Of a DNA stretch of 64,000 bases, positions 54,665 to 64,000 are shown one piece after another. The notes under the pieces are model-generated. The model saw only the letters and a program-made list of their open reading frames with translations, was not told the origin of the DNA and made no database searches. The stretch's first letter is position 1, and each line of letters opens with the position of its first letter. Made by a program: the position numbers and the translations under genes. The stretch spans positions 6,156,501 through 6,220,500 of the forward strand of contig OX155896.1 in NCBI GenBank assembly GCA_944588485.1, read 5' to 3'. Source of the stretch: Phosphuga atrata (Eukaryota; Arthropoda; Insecta; Coleoptera; Silphidae).

Positions 54665-54890
54665 AGGTCTATAAAGCTGGCACCCCCACCTCTTCAAAAT
54701 TCAATTCAAGCAACCGCGATTTTTGTGCTCGAAGCCTTCAATGAAATAATCAAACTTTACTAGTGGGGGTGCTAGCTTAACAGTCAAGCTAGCACCCACC
54801 CATCTGAAAAATTGGGATACCGATACCAAATAAGCACTACAATTATGTGCTATTTATGTGCTTTTCAAATACCCTAGAGCGAATTCGCTA
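54665..54890 (+). repeat. Foldback element, left outer TIR
   Basis: About 225 bp, nearly identical to the inverse of 58391-58678 apart from about 45 bp present only on the right (three ATTATGTGCT-type repeats near 58580-58630). It contains its own stem-loop: GGGTGCTAGCTT (54767-54778) and its exact inverse (54786-54797) around AACAGTC, preserved in both arms. Confidence 0.9.
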
Positions 54891-54894
54891 ACTT

Positions 54895-56930
54895 AACCCC
54901 TTGTGCGAGAAACTCACCCCGAACGTAATCAGCCATAAGAGGCGAAATCTATAATAATCGAGAAAACAAGTTTTAACCACCTCGATATTGTTGCAATAAT
55001 TATGTGTTCTCTAGATATGATATTCGCGCTTATTGTGCTCGCACCCTTGTACGAAAAATTCACTTCGAACTCTATTAGCCTTAAGAGGTAAAATCTTTAA
55101 TATTCGAGAACAGAAATTTTAAATAACGCAAAATTATTTCAATAATTATGTGCTCTTCAGATATGCTATTTACGATTTTTGTGCTCAAACCCTTGTGCGA
55201 AAACTCACCCCGAACGGAATGGGCCATAAGAGGTGAAATCTATAATAATCGAGCAAACAAGTTCTAACCAACGCGATATTGTTTCAATGATTATGTGTTT
55301 TGCAGATATTATATTCGCGCTTATTGTGCTCGCACCCTTGTACGAAAAATTCACCCCGAACGGTATGAGTCTAAGAAGTGAAATCTTTAATAATCGAGAA
55401 CAGAAATTTTAACCGGTGCCACATAGTCGCAATAATTATGTGCTCTCTAAATATGCTATTCGCGATTTTTGTGCTCGCACTGTTGTACGAAAAATTCACC
55501 CCGAACTCTATTTGCCTTAAGAAGTAAAATCTTTAATATTCGAGAACAGAAATTTTAAATAACGTAAAATTATTACAATAATTATGTGCTCTTCAGATAT
55601 GCTATTTACGATTTTTGTGCTCAAACCCTTGTGCGAAAACTCGTCCCGAACGGAATGAGCCATAAGAGGTGAAATCTATAATAATCGAGCACACAAGTTC
55701 TAACCAACGCGATATTGTTGCAATGATTATGTGTTTTCCAGATATTATATTCGCGATTTTTGTGCTAGCACCCTTGTACGAAAAACTCACACTGAACTGT
55801 ATTAGCCTTAAGAGGTAAAATCATTAATAATACAGGAAATACATTTTAAATGACGCAAAATTGTTTCAATAATGATGTGCTCTCCAGATATGTTATTTAC
55901 GATCTTTGTTCTCAAACCCTTGTACGAAAAATTCACCCTAAACACAACTGCATGAGCCCTAAGAGGTGAAATCTATAACAATCGATATTGATATTGATTA
56001 ACAATCGATATCGAAAATGATAAAGTAATTTGCAATTTTTGTGCTCGCACCCTTGTACGAGAAATTTTTAATAAACGAGAACACAAATTTTAAATGACGC
56101 CAAATTGTTACAATAATGATGTGCTCTCCGGATATGCTATTTACGATTTTTGTTCTTAAACCCTTGTGCGATAAACTCACCCCGAATGGAATGAGCCATA
56201 AGAGGTGAAATCTATAATAATAGAGCACAGAGATTTTAACGGAATCGAAATTGTTGCAATAAGAATGTCCTATCCAGATATGATATTCGTGATTTTTGTG
56301 CTCGCACCCATGAACAACAATTTCACCCCGAACTCTATTAGCCTTAAGAGGCAAAATTTTTAATTAACGAGAACAAAAATTTTAAATAACGCAAAATTAT
56401 TTCAATATTTATGTGCTCTCTAGATATGCTATTTAAGAGTTTTGTGTTCGTACCGTTGTACGGGAAATTCACCCCAATTCTATTAGCCTTAAGAAGTCAA
56501 ATCTTTAATAATAGAGAATATAAATTTTAACCGGCGCGAAATAGTTGCAATAATTATGTGCTCTCTCGGTATGGTATTAGCGATTTTTGTGCTAGCACCC
56601 TTGTACGAAAAATTCACCCCAAACAGTATAAGCCATAAGAAGTGAAATCTATAATAATAGAGCAAAGAAATTTTAACCGAATCACAATTGTTGCTATAAT
56701 AATATCCTCTCGAGATATGCTATTCGTATTTTTTGTGCTCGCACGTTTGTACGAAAATTGCACCCCGAACTGTATTAGCCTTAAGAAGTAAAATCTTTAA
56801 TAATCGAGAACATAAATTTTAAATGACGCTAAATTATTACAAAAATTACGTGCCCTTCAGATATGATATTCGCGATTTTTGTACTCGCACCCCTGTACGA
56901 AAAATTCACTCAGAACTGTTCACATGTATG
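54895..56930 (+). repeat. Foldback element, left array of ~145-bp units
   Basis: The key block CCCTTGTACGAAAAATTCAC recurs at about 55044, 55190, 55335, 55480, 55626 and 55771, and on to about 56887, with period 145-146 bp. Two unit types roughly alternate: one with CCATAAGAGGTGAAATCTAT, one with CCTTAAGAGGTAAAATCTTT, suggesting a dimeric unit of about 290 bp. Each unit also carries ATTATGTGCTCTCCAGATAT and GATTTTTGTGCTCGCACCC. One unit (about 55980-56045) is shortened. Confidence 0.9.
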
Positions 56931-57093
56931 TCTGGGATGAAACCATCATATCCAGAGGTTCACAGAACTTACACAGGTTCACACTCTTAGCCATAAAAAG
57001 TCATTAAAAAAATTCAGAAGAATAAGTTCAGAAGAATAAGTAACTGTAGTAAAATGTGAGTTCATTTGAACTAAGGTGAACGCGATTTTTAAA

Positions 57094-57258
57094 AGGCTGG
57101 AAAAAACTGATGGTGAAAAAGTAAATTGGTCTGAAATATGTTGGATTAGATTTTAGGAAAGCGATCCATATAAGTTATTTTACAAAACTACAACGAACGA
57201 GGATGCTCCATTCAAAACATTGGATTTATCTCAGCAATGGGGAAGACCGAAAAACTAG
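57094..57258 (+). pseudogene. Coding-like relic in the centre of the foldback element
   Basis: A 55-codon frame with one internal stop reads RLEKTDGEKVNWSEICWIRF, stop, ESDPYKLFYKTTTNEDAPFK, TLDLSQQWGRPKN. It is the only stretch of the element with protein-like composition. I do not recognise it; it may be a piece of the autonomous partner's ORF. Confidence 0.3.
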
Positions 57259-57593
57259 TAATAACCACAATAACAATAAGTTAGCACCACTATATAAAAA
57301 ACGAGACCACTTACAAACCCAAAATATAAGTACTTAAGTAAGTAAGTACTATTCTTAGAGCCATAGTTATTTTATAGTTAAGTATATAACAATATAAATT
57401 GAAATGTAAAAATTATTTAACACAAAATAAAAGTTGATTTTTATTTTTATTTTGTAACATAAATTGTATACATTTATTATTGTTTAAAGGCAAATTTACT
57501 ATACCTATGGACTTGCGGCTTCTAAAGATTTGAAAACGTTATTTCATTGATTTTGAAAGTGGCGTAAGTCCACTTATAGTCATGAAAAATAAT

Positions 57594-57747
<154 letters not shown>

Positions 57748-57944
57748 CAAATGGTGTACACAATGATATGTGGTGGCACCTTGAAGTCTACGTTTCTTGG
57801 TTTCCCTCCTTCTTTCAAATCGTCATACTCGACCCACGATTTGTTTTTGCGGAGTGCTGTAATGACCTGTCCCTTCACCAGACATTCGTATTATGATTGG
57901 TAGTTGCAGAAAATTTATGATGCCGACGGCTCATATATTTCGGG

Positions 57945-58390
57945 ATGATTTTTTCGTACAAGGGTGCGAGCACAAAAATTGCGACTATCATATCTGGAAA
58001 ACACATAATCATTGCAACAATATCGCGTTTGTTAAAACTTGTGTGTTCGATTATTATAGATTTCACCTCTTATGGCTCATTCCGTTCGGGGTGAGTTTCT
58101 CGCACAAGAGTTTGAGCACAAAAATCGTAAATAGCATATCTGGAGAGTACATAATTATTGAAATAATTTTGCCTTATTTAAAATTTCTGTTCTCGATGAT
58201 TAAAGATTTTACCTCTTAAGGCTAATAGAGTTCGAGGTGAATTTTTCGTACAAGGGTGGGAGCAAAAAAATCGGGAATATCTTATCTGGAGAACACATAA
58301 TTATTGCAACAATATCGCGTTGGTTAAAACTTGTTTGCTCGATTATTATAGATTTCGCCTCTTATGGCTAATTCCGTTCGGGGTGAGTTT
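57945..58390 (-). repeat. Foldback element, right array of ~145-bp units
   Basis: Three units in opposite orientation to the left array, marked by CGTACAAGGGTGCGAGC at about 57955, CGCACAAGAGTTTGAGC at about 58093 and CGTACAAGGGTGGGAGC at about 58246. The same two unit types occur (TTTCACCTCTTATGGCTCAT and TTTTACCTCTTAAGGCTAAT). Confidence 0.9.
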
Positions 58391-58678
58391 CTCGCACAAG
58401 GGGTTGAGTTAGCGAATTCGCTCTAGGGTATTTGAAAAGCACATAAATAGCACATAATTGTAGTGCTAATTTGGTATCGGTATCCCAATTTTTCGGATGG
58501 GTGGGTGCTAGCTTGACTGTTAAGCTAGCACCCCCACTAGTAAAGTTTGATTCTTTCATTGAAGGCTTCAAGCACAAAAATCGCGATTGCGGCACATAAT
58601 TAGCACATAAAGAGCACATAATTCTGGTGTTATCAAATTTGAATTTTGAAGAGGTGGGGATGCCAGCTTTATAGACCT
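58391..58678 (-). repeat. Foldback element, right outer TIR
   Basis: The inverse of 54665-54890 with about 95% identity by eye, plus about 45 extra bp. Confidence 0.9.
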
Positions 58679-59714
58679 GTTTACGTCCCCTGTTCCTTCC
58701 ATCCTCTTATCCTTTCTATCAATACCAAACCACTACCATCCTCATTCATGCACTGTTTCCATTTCCTCCCTAACACTCTCTCTCTCTCTCTTTCGGTCCA
58801 CTCTCCTTTTTTGCACTCCTCAAACCAATGCACCCACGTCCTTCCCTACCCCAGATACACCAGAACTCTTATACTTGTCATCCATCCAATACCTTAACCC
58901 TCTTTCTTCACAGCCGCATCTAAACCTGGCAATTACTTACTGGGCATTCAGGCACACTGTTGATTTTTAGTATTTAGGTCGCTCTTCAAATATTTTTATT
59001 TCCACATAGTCCTTACTACATCTACTCTCCTATATTTTCTTTTGACGTTCTTGCAGTTCAACTTCCTTTAGCCTTACCACTAGCCATTCGTCAACTCGCA
59101 CGTCATCCCTCCTAAGCCTCTCCATTTCCATGATAGATAAACCACCTCCTTCATACAGTTTCCTTCTATTCCTTCCCTAATTTGTCTCTCTCTCCTACCA
59201 TTAAATGGCTAATACTCCTACCATTAATTTGCTACCCTGAACACTTCTTTTACAATTCTGACCTCTGTCATTCCATTCACTGTACATACCTTGCTACTCG
59301 TCGGCTTGCTTTAATTCTTAATTTAAATGCATTTAGCTCCTGCAGTACTAAATAGGTAGGAGGTGATCTGTCTAATTTCAGGGCCTTTTTAAAGAATTGT
59401 AGTTGCACTTTTTCAACGCCTTCTTATTCCTTCACCCCCCCATATTTCAGCTCCATACATCAATATACTCCGCCAAAAAGCCTTCCTATCATCCCCCTAT
59501 CATCTCCTTGGCCCGGTAATTTGTGCTAAACTCTTTTCCCCATACCTTCAAGAACCTTACTGCCGCCACCCACGCTTTTTTGCCACGTACTCTATATGCT
59601 CTTTATTACCACACCCACTCCCAAATACAAACCCTAAATACTTAAAATGCCCAACCTGCATTAACAACCTTTCTTAAACCTTATCCATTTTATTTTATCT
59701 ACATTTACAGTCAG

Positions 59715-60023
59715 CTACCTTTTATCGAAATATTTCTCCAATCTCTCAATCATTTCTTTCAATTCTCCTGCCGATTTTGCCAGTATTACCACATCATCCG
59801 CGTACGCTAGATTCCACACTTTCTTCCTCCCCACCACCACTCCCCCTCCTTGTCCAGCAGCCAAGACCTTTTCCAAATCTGCTACATATTTATTGAAGAG
59901 TATCGGGCTAAGCGGGCAACCTTGCTTCAGACCCATATCTACTTTGAAAGCGCTCGACTTACTCTCACACACTTTGACCTTACACCACGTTTCTTTATAC
60001 AGCCGCTCGATGCTCTCTCTCAA
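59715..60023 (-). pseudogene. LINE family 1 copy C, RT core
   Basis: A 102-codon frame reads ESIERLYKETWCKVKVCESK, then VDMGLKQGCPLSPILFNKYV (motif B), VWNLAYADDVVILAKSAGEL (motif C, YADD intact) and MIERLEKYFDKR. It is the best RT core of family 1 in the window and served to interpret copies A and B. The upstream RT part is beyond the palindromic insertion, at 60620-61095. Thumb and C-terminus (59500-58700) are decayed: ELNAFKLRIKASRRVAR near 59340-59290. Confidence 0.9.
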
Positions 60024-60035
60024 TTTTTCAGATAT

Positions 60036-60212
<177 letters not shown>

Positions 60213-60234
60213 CTTTCCAAACATTCTTACAACA

Positions 60235-60615
60235 GATTGAAAGTAGGAGATTACCACTACGATATCTTCAAATCTGTCAGTAGCTACAATTACACGGAAA
60301 TCTTCTGTTACTCTTTGGCACACCCCGCTGAAGAAGCGTGGTGTGAGCCGTTCGCTGCGTCGAAGCAAGTAACGGGAACGGTCAATACCGATTTGTGTCA
60401 GGGGCTGAAGGCCAACAGATGTTATGAAAGAATAAAGTTACTTGCTTTGACGCAGCGAACGGCTCACACCACGCTTCTTCGGCGGGGTGTGCCAAAGAGT
60501 AACAGAAGATTTCCGTGTAATTGTAGCTACTGACAGATTTGAAGATATCGTAGTGGTAATCTCCTACTTTCAATCTATTATTAATTTGGTTCAAACCATG
60601 ACATCTCATTTTAAA
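60235..60615. mobile_element. Inverted-dimer insertion: 139-bp arms, 63-bp loop, 12-bp TSD
   Basis: Arms 60235-60373 and 60437-60575 are reverse complements with two mismatches that I can see. The loop is 60374-60436. ATTCTTACAACA occurs at 60223-60234 and 60616-60627, exactly flanking the insertion. The right arm alone continues 40 bp further (TATTATTAATTTGG, AACCATGACATC), matching the start of the 54115 copy. The left arm plus loop reads RLKVGDYHYDIFKSVSSYNY, TEIFCYSLAHPAEEAWCEPF and QVTGTVNTDLCQGLKANRC with no stop, closely like the 54-kb copy. Confidence 0.9.
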
Positions 60616-60619
60616 ATTC

Positions 60620-61095
60620 TTACAACATTTTCATATTTACCGTATCATATGCAGCCTTTAAGTCTAGGTACAGAGCAAACAGCTTACCCTTGGGACTTGC
60701 TAATTCCTGGTCGATAATATACCTCAAGTTTATTAAATGTTCAGTAGTTCCCCTTCCTTCTGTAAAACCTGCTTGCGTTTCTGGTAGCAACATTTTTCCT
60801 CCCACTTTCTCTCCAAACGCCTTTCCAATAATTTCTCATACATTTTATAGGATGAATCCATGAGTGTTATACCCCTATAGTTTCTAATTTCGTCCCTCTC
60901 ACCACTTTTGTAGACAGGTATCATTTCCACCACCATCAAACTGTTTGGAATTCCAACTTCTTTCCGCCATATTCTATTAAATTCGTGTGTCACTCTCTCC
61001 AAACCTTGCTTATTTGCCATCATCCAAACCTCGTGCGGTACCATGTCTTGATCTGCCGCCTTTCTTTTCTTTAAGGATTTTGCCATATTTACCAC
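60620..61095 (-). pseudogene. LINE family 1 copy C, RT N-terminal part
   Basis: Frame 61095-60733 reads AKSLKKRKAADQDMVPHEVW, VMVVEMIPVYKSGERDEIRN-type motifs (the xPVxKxGxxxxxxNYRGIxL block) and SSYKMYEKLLERRLE. After a frameshift near 60790 the frame 60805-60620 reads LLPETQAGFTEGRGTTEHLI (QAGFxxGRxTxD) and LFALYLDLKAAYDTVN (motif A). One frameshift separates them. Confidence 0.9.
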
Positions 61096-61129
61096 CTCCT
61101 ATATATTAGTACAAATTACAAAAATTTAT

Positions 61130-61745
61130 CCTATAATAGAACTTACATTACTAATTAAAAGGTCAGTTGTATTAAAGAAGGCCTCTCTTTAACAGGTACT
61201 GTTTTATCACAGACTTGAACTTTTTTAATTGCAAGTCACTCACATTTTGAGGTCGTTTATTAAAAAATCCTGGAACTTTGCGAAGACTGGAGTTCCAAGA
61301 TTTATTCAATCTAAGTTAGGCAGGCAATAGGTTATCTCTGTACCTGGTTTTAAAATTGTGGATGTCACTATGAACCATATATCTATGACAGTTTTCCTTC
61401 GCGACAATCAAGGAATAGTATATATAGCATGATGGTGAAGTCAGTATGCTGTGTTTGATAAAAGCGTTCTTTGTATCAGCTCGGTAACTCATGCCCAGAC
61501 AGTATGGCTCTGTCAGTATACTGACAGTATAGTGCTGAATGTCCTCAAGTGAGTATAACGTATGTGAGTAAGGAATGCACGAGACAGTGATATGGCTATA
61601 TATAGGCTATGTTTAATATTTTACTGCCAACATATTCAGACAAACGTTTCAGAGCATAGATTCCACATAAGACTTTCCCGCAATGTAGTCCATATGTGAT
61701 TCAAAAGTCATCTTGGTATCAAATTTAATGCCCAGAATATAATGT
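61130..61745 (-). pseudogene. Jockey-type LINE C-terminal fragment
   Basis: Minus-strand reading: LGIKFDTKMTFESHMDYIAG (the LGVxFDxxLxFxxH thumb motif), a middle section with stops, then SDIHNFKTRYRDNLLPA, WNSSLRKVPGFFNKRPQNVS and LKKFKSVIKQYLLKRGL. The last block (DxHxYxTR..., FNxLPxxxR, FKxxLxxxL) is the classic C-terminus of this type. It ends near 61130, just before the start of LINE copy C. Confidence 0.75.
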
Positions 61746-62284
61746 ATGTATTGATTCTTCCTCGACTTCCTCCTCCTCATAGCTTTCGTTATGTTCATTA
61801 GCTGTAATAGTATGTAAGATATTTTCATTTGATCTCTCTTTTGATGTAAGAAGAGCGCTTTGAGTATCAACATACTCGTCCCACATTCCCGCGCTATTAA
61901 CGGGTCTAAATTTAGGTTTCATACCCACAAAGATAAAGAAAAGTCACCTTAATCAACAAATTTATTTCCTGCTGCCTTTTTAACAGATAAACCAGCATGG
62001 CTTTCAATGAATTCTGCATGTTTGAAATTTTTGTAAACGATATTTTTTATTCCAGGTAAACCATAAGAGTAGGGAAAGATGATTCGTTCTGGAACCACCT
62101 CCCCTCTGACCTCTAGATCTTGACCTGCGCCACTTTCAGTGACCTCGACGACTTCCGGACCCAAAATTCCTATAGATGTGACCGGATGTCTTGCAGTAAT
62201 AACAATTTCCTGTAGATATGACCGGATGTCTGGTACTGATAACAATTTCCTGTAGATGTAACAGAATGACAGCATTGACAACAA
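61740..62284 (-). other. Unrecognised ORFs
   Basis: Frame 62284-61949 (111 codons) reads GILGPEVVEVTESGAGQDLE, VVPERIIFPYSYGLPGIKNI and ESHAGLSVKKAAGNKFVD. Frame 61928-61725 has KFRPVNSAGMWDEYVDTQSA and an acidic E-rich end. Composition is protein-like and unlike the AT-rich surroundings. I do not recognise a family; a transposon ORF or an old host exon are both possible. The N-terminal part of the first frame overlaps the tandem repeat at 62170. Confidence 0.3.
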
Positions 62285-62372
62285 TTTTCTATTTTAACTT
62301 GTCTGGCTTATCAGCTGTCGGTTAGATCACATGACCGGATGTCTGGCACTGATATCAATTTCCTGTAGGCGT
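62170..62372. repeat. ~40-bp tandem repeat
   Basis: Units based on TAGATATGACCGGATGTCTG followed by GTACTGATAACAATTTCCTG occur at about 62170, 62213, 62253 (degenerate) and, after 33 bp of other sequence, at 62330. Confidence 0.8.
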
Positions 62373-62387
62373 GACATCTCTTCTTCT

Positions 62388-63963
62388 TCTTATTAGTCTT
62401 CATACTTCCATTGTTGGATATAAGCCTCTTTAATTTTTTTTCATGCTTCTTTGTCATTTGCTGTTCTCATCCACTGTTTTCCTGCTATCGTCTTTATGTC
62501 ATCGATTCATCTCGTTTGGGGTCATCCCGTGCTTCTTTTAGTTTCTCGGGGTCTCCAGAAATCAATCTTGTGGCTCCATTCTTCTGTATTCTTGCTTACC
62601 ACGTGTCCTGCACATTGCCATTTGAGAACCGCTGTTCTCTCCATTACATCTATTATTTTTGTTTTTGTCCGGATATCTGTGCTGCTCATTATGTCTCTTA
62701 TAATTAGAGTGGTTCCCAGCATCGCACGTTCCATTGCTTTTTGAGTCACTCTAAGTTTTGCTGCTGATTTTTAGTGATAGCCATCGTTTCCAGGCCATAG
62801 GTGGCAACGGGGAGGATGCAGCTGTTAAAAACTTTGCGTTTAGGTTAATTGAGACGTCATGGTTTTTTAGTATATGGCTGAGCTTTCCACAGGCGGCCCA
62901 CGACAGTTGGATTCTGCATTTGATTTCGGCAGTTTGATTTTCTTTGCCAATTTTAATTGTATGCCCCAGATATGTATATTGCTCTAATTTTTCTATTATG
63001 ATTTCCGGAGGGCTACTAGTTATAATTTTTGTTTTGTTTAGATTCATTTTTAACCTTATTTGCTTGTACAGGTTGTTTAGTTCTTCTACCATTGTTTTTA
63101 ATTCTTAGATATTAGTGCTTGTTAGAATTATGTGGTTCGCAAATCTTATGTGACTTAGATATGTCCCGTCGATCTTCATGCCTTTTTCGGCCAAGGGTAG
63201 TTGTTTGAAAACCTTTTCTATGGCTCCGGTGAATAATTTGGGGGAGATCGGGTCTCCTTGCCGTACCCCTTTCTTGAGATTTATTTTCCCCGTGTGTAGC
63301 TCGTCGTTTATTTTTACCTGAAAGGTGGCCTCTTTGTAAATTTCACCCATTAGAGCGGTATATTTCTAGTCTATGCTTGCGTCGTTCATTGCCGACAGGA
63401 AGTCGACCGTCGAAGTTTCGACACAGTCGAACGCTTTGTGGTAGAACATGAATGCTATATTTATTGGGATATTGTATTCTGTTGTCTTTCCGATAAGTGT
63501 TCGGAATATTTGTAGATAGTCTGCTGTGCCGAGACCTTTCCGAAAGCCCGCCTGTTCCACTGGCTGGTAGAAATATAGTTTCTTTGTGAGTCGATTTGTG
63601 ATAATCCACATCATAAGCTTATATAGACGTGATAACATACTTATTGGACGGTAGTTTTCTATGTTTGGGGTGTCACCTTTTTGTGCAGGATAATTACCTC
63701 TGCGTTCTTCCATTTTTTTGGTATTTTCCCCTCAAACATTTGTTTGTTAGTATCCGCAGAGCTTCCAGTAGTGTTCCGACTCCCGCTTTTAGCATTTCTG
63801 CTATTGCGCGATTAAGCAGAAAACATTCGATGAACGACGCGTATTCATGTAGGCGTGGCCGCATGTCTGTATTGTTGAATACCTGATAAGAAATATTACT
63901 TCTCCAGGGAATAAGGTTGCAGAATAATGATAACTCTACATACAATTTAAAAAATTGCTGCAA
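62388..63963 (-). pseudogene. RTE-like LINE ORF2, long but dead
   Basis: Minus strand, right to left: MLKAGVGTLLEALRILTNKC, then ENYRPISMLSRLYKLM, EQAGFRKGLGTADYLQIFR, FYHKAFDCVE (motif A), GVRQGDPISPKLFTGAIEKV (motif B), HIRFANHIILTS (motif C, FADD changed to FANH), LNKTKIITSS, YTYLGHTIKIGKENQTAEIK, QKAMERAMLGTT, LKWQCAGHVVSKN and FWRPRETKRSTG. The tail can be read to AYIQQWKYED near 62390, followed by (AAG)n. The mutated catalytic box and three frame breaks show it is inactive. The right edge nears the window end. Confidence 0.9.
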
Positions 63964-64000
63964 TCGTGAGAATAGTCAATATCAGATAAGTTTATAACGA

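Noticed and set aside
54895..56930. Regular ~145-bp repeats considered as a CRISPR-like array
   Set aside because: The whole period is repeat with no unique spacers, the host is eukaryotic, and the array lies inside inverted arms of a transposable element.

Overview
This is a eukaryotic window, AT-rich, with no host gene that I can recognise. It is a graveyard of transposable elements, many nested inside one another. The mix of families (R1-type, Jockey-type and RTE-type LINEs, a D34D mariner, piggyBac, pogo, PIF/Harbinger and several hATs) suggests an arthropod, most likely an insect with a large repeat-rich genome. A beetle is possible, but I cannot prove it. All coding sequence seen is decayed transposon ORF. 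There are no rRNA, tRNA, CRISPR or operon-like features.

Layout. 1-1.35 kb: 3' half of a LINE (called family 1 here), plus strand. 2.5-3.5 kb: two short LINE C-terminal tails. 4.2-6.9 kb: a cluster of TGACG motifs and two loci of a 10-bp minisatellite. 7.0-10.3 kb: a Jockey-type LINE, minus strand. 12.05-13.3 kb: an RTE-like LINE, minus. 15.4-17.75 kb: pieces of one LINE family in both orientations, suggesting 5' inversion. 18 kb: a 70-bp perfect palindrome around (TA)n. 19.06-21.4 kb: a LINE on the plus strand carrying a foreign gag fragment. 23.1-26.5 kb: a piggyBac transposase gene split by adjacent mariner and pogo-type insertions. 27.09-28.59 kb: an RTE insertion with an 11-bp target-site duplication (TSD), internally duplicated and invaded by (TA)n tracts and a 291-bp palindrome.

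30-34 kb: hAT remnant, unrecognised ORFs, and LINE family-1 copy B broken by a TTAA-flanked GC-rich MITE. 34.67-37.19 kb: two hAT elements with TTCTAGAC-type TSDs. 37.3-42.8 kb: a piggyBac relic containing a truncated Jockey-type LINE (itself hit by an RTE element and a (TA)n tract) and a hAT element (itself hit by another LINE). 42.9-44.3 kb: a decayed LINE with an internal tandem duplication. 46.0-50.95 kb: an R1-type LINE broken by a PIF/Harbinger element and a GC-rich insertion. 51.8-52.5 kb: the third minisatellite locus.

54.1-61.1 kb is the most unusual part. LINE family-1 copy C (minus) is split by a 4,014-bp foldback element, 54665-58678. That element has a 9-bp TSD and arms built of ~145-bp tandem repeats. 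The same LINE is split again by (TA)n and a 381-bp insertion made of two 139-bp inverted arms. The arm sequence has a diverged single copy near 54.15 kb and is open in one reading frame in both copies. 61.1-64 kb: two more LINE relics and an unrecognised ORF. The genes do not form a working pathway; the value of the window lies in the insertion order and in the palindromic/foldback structures.
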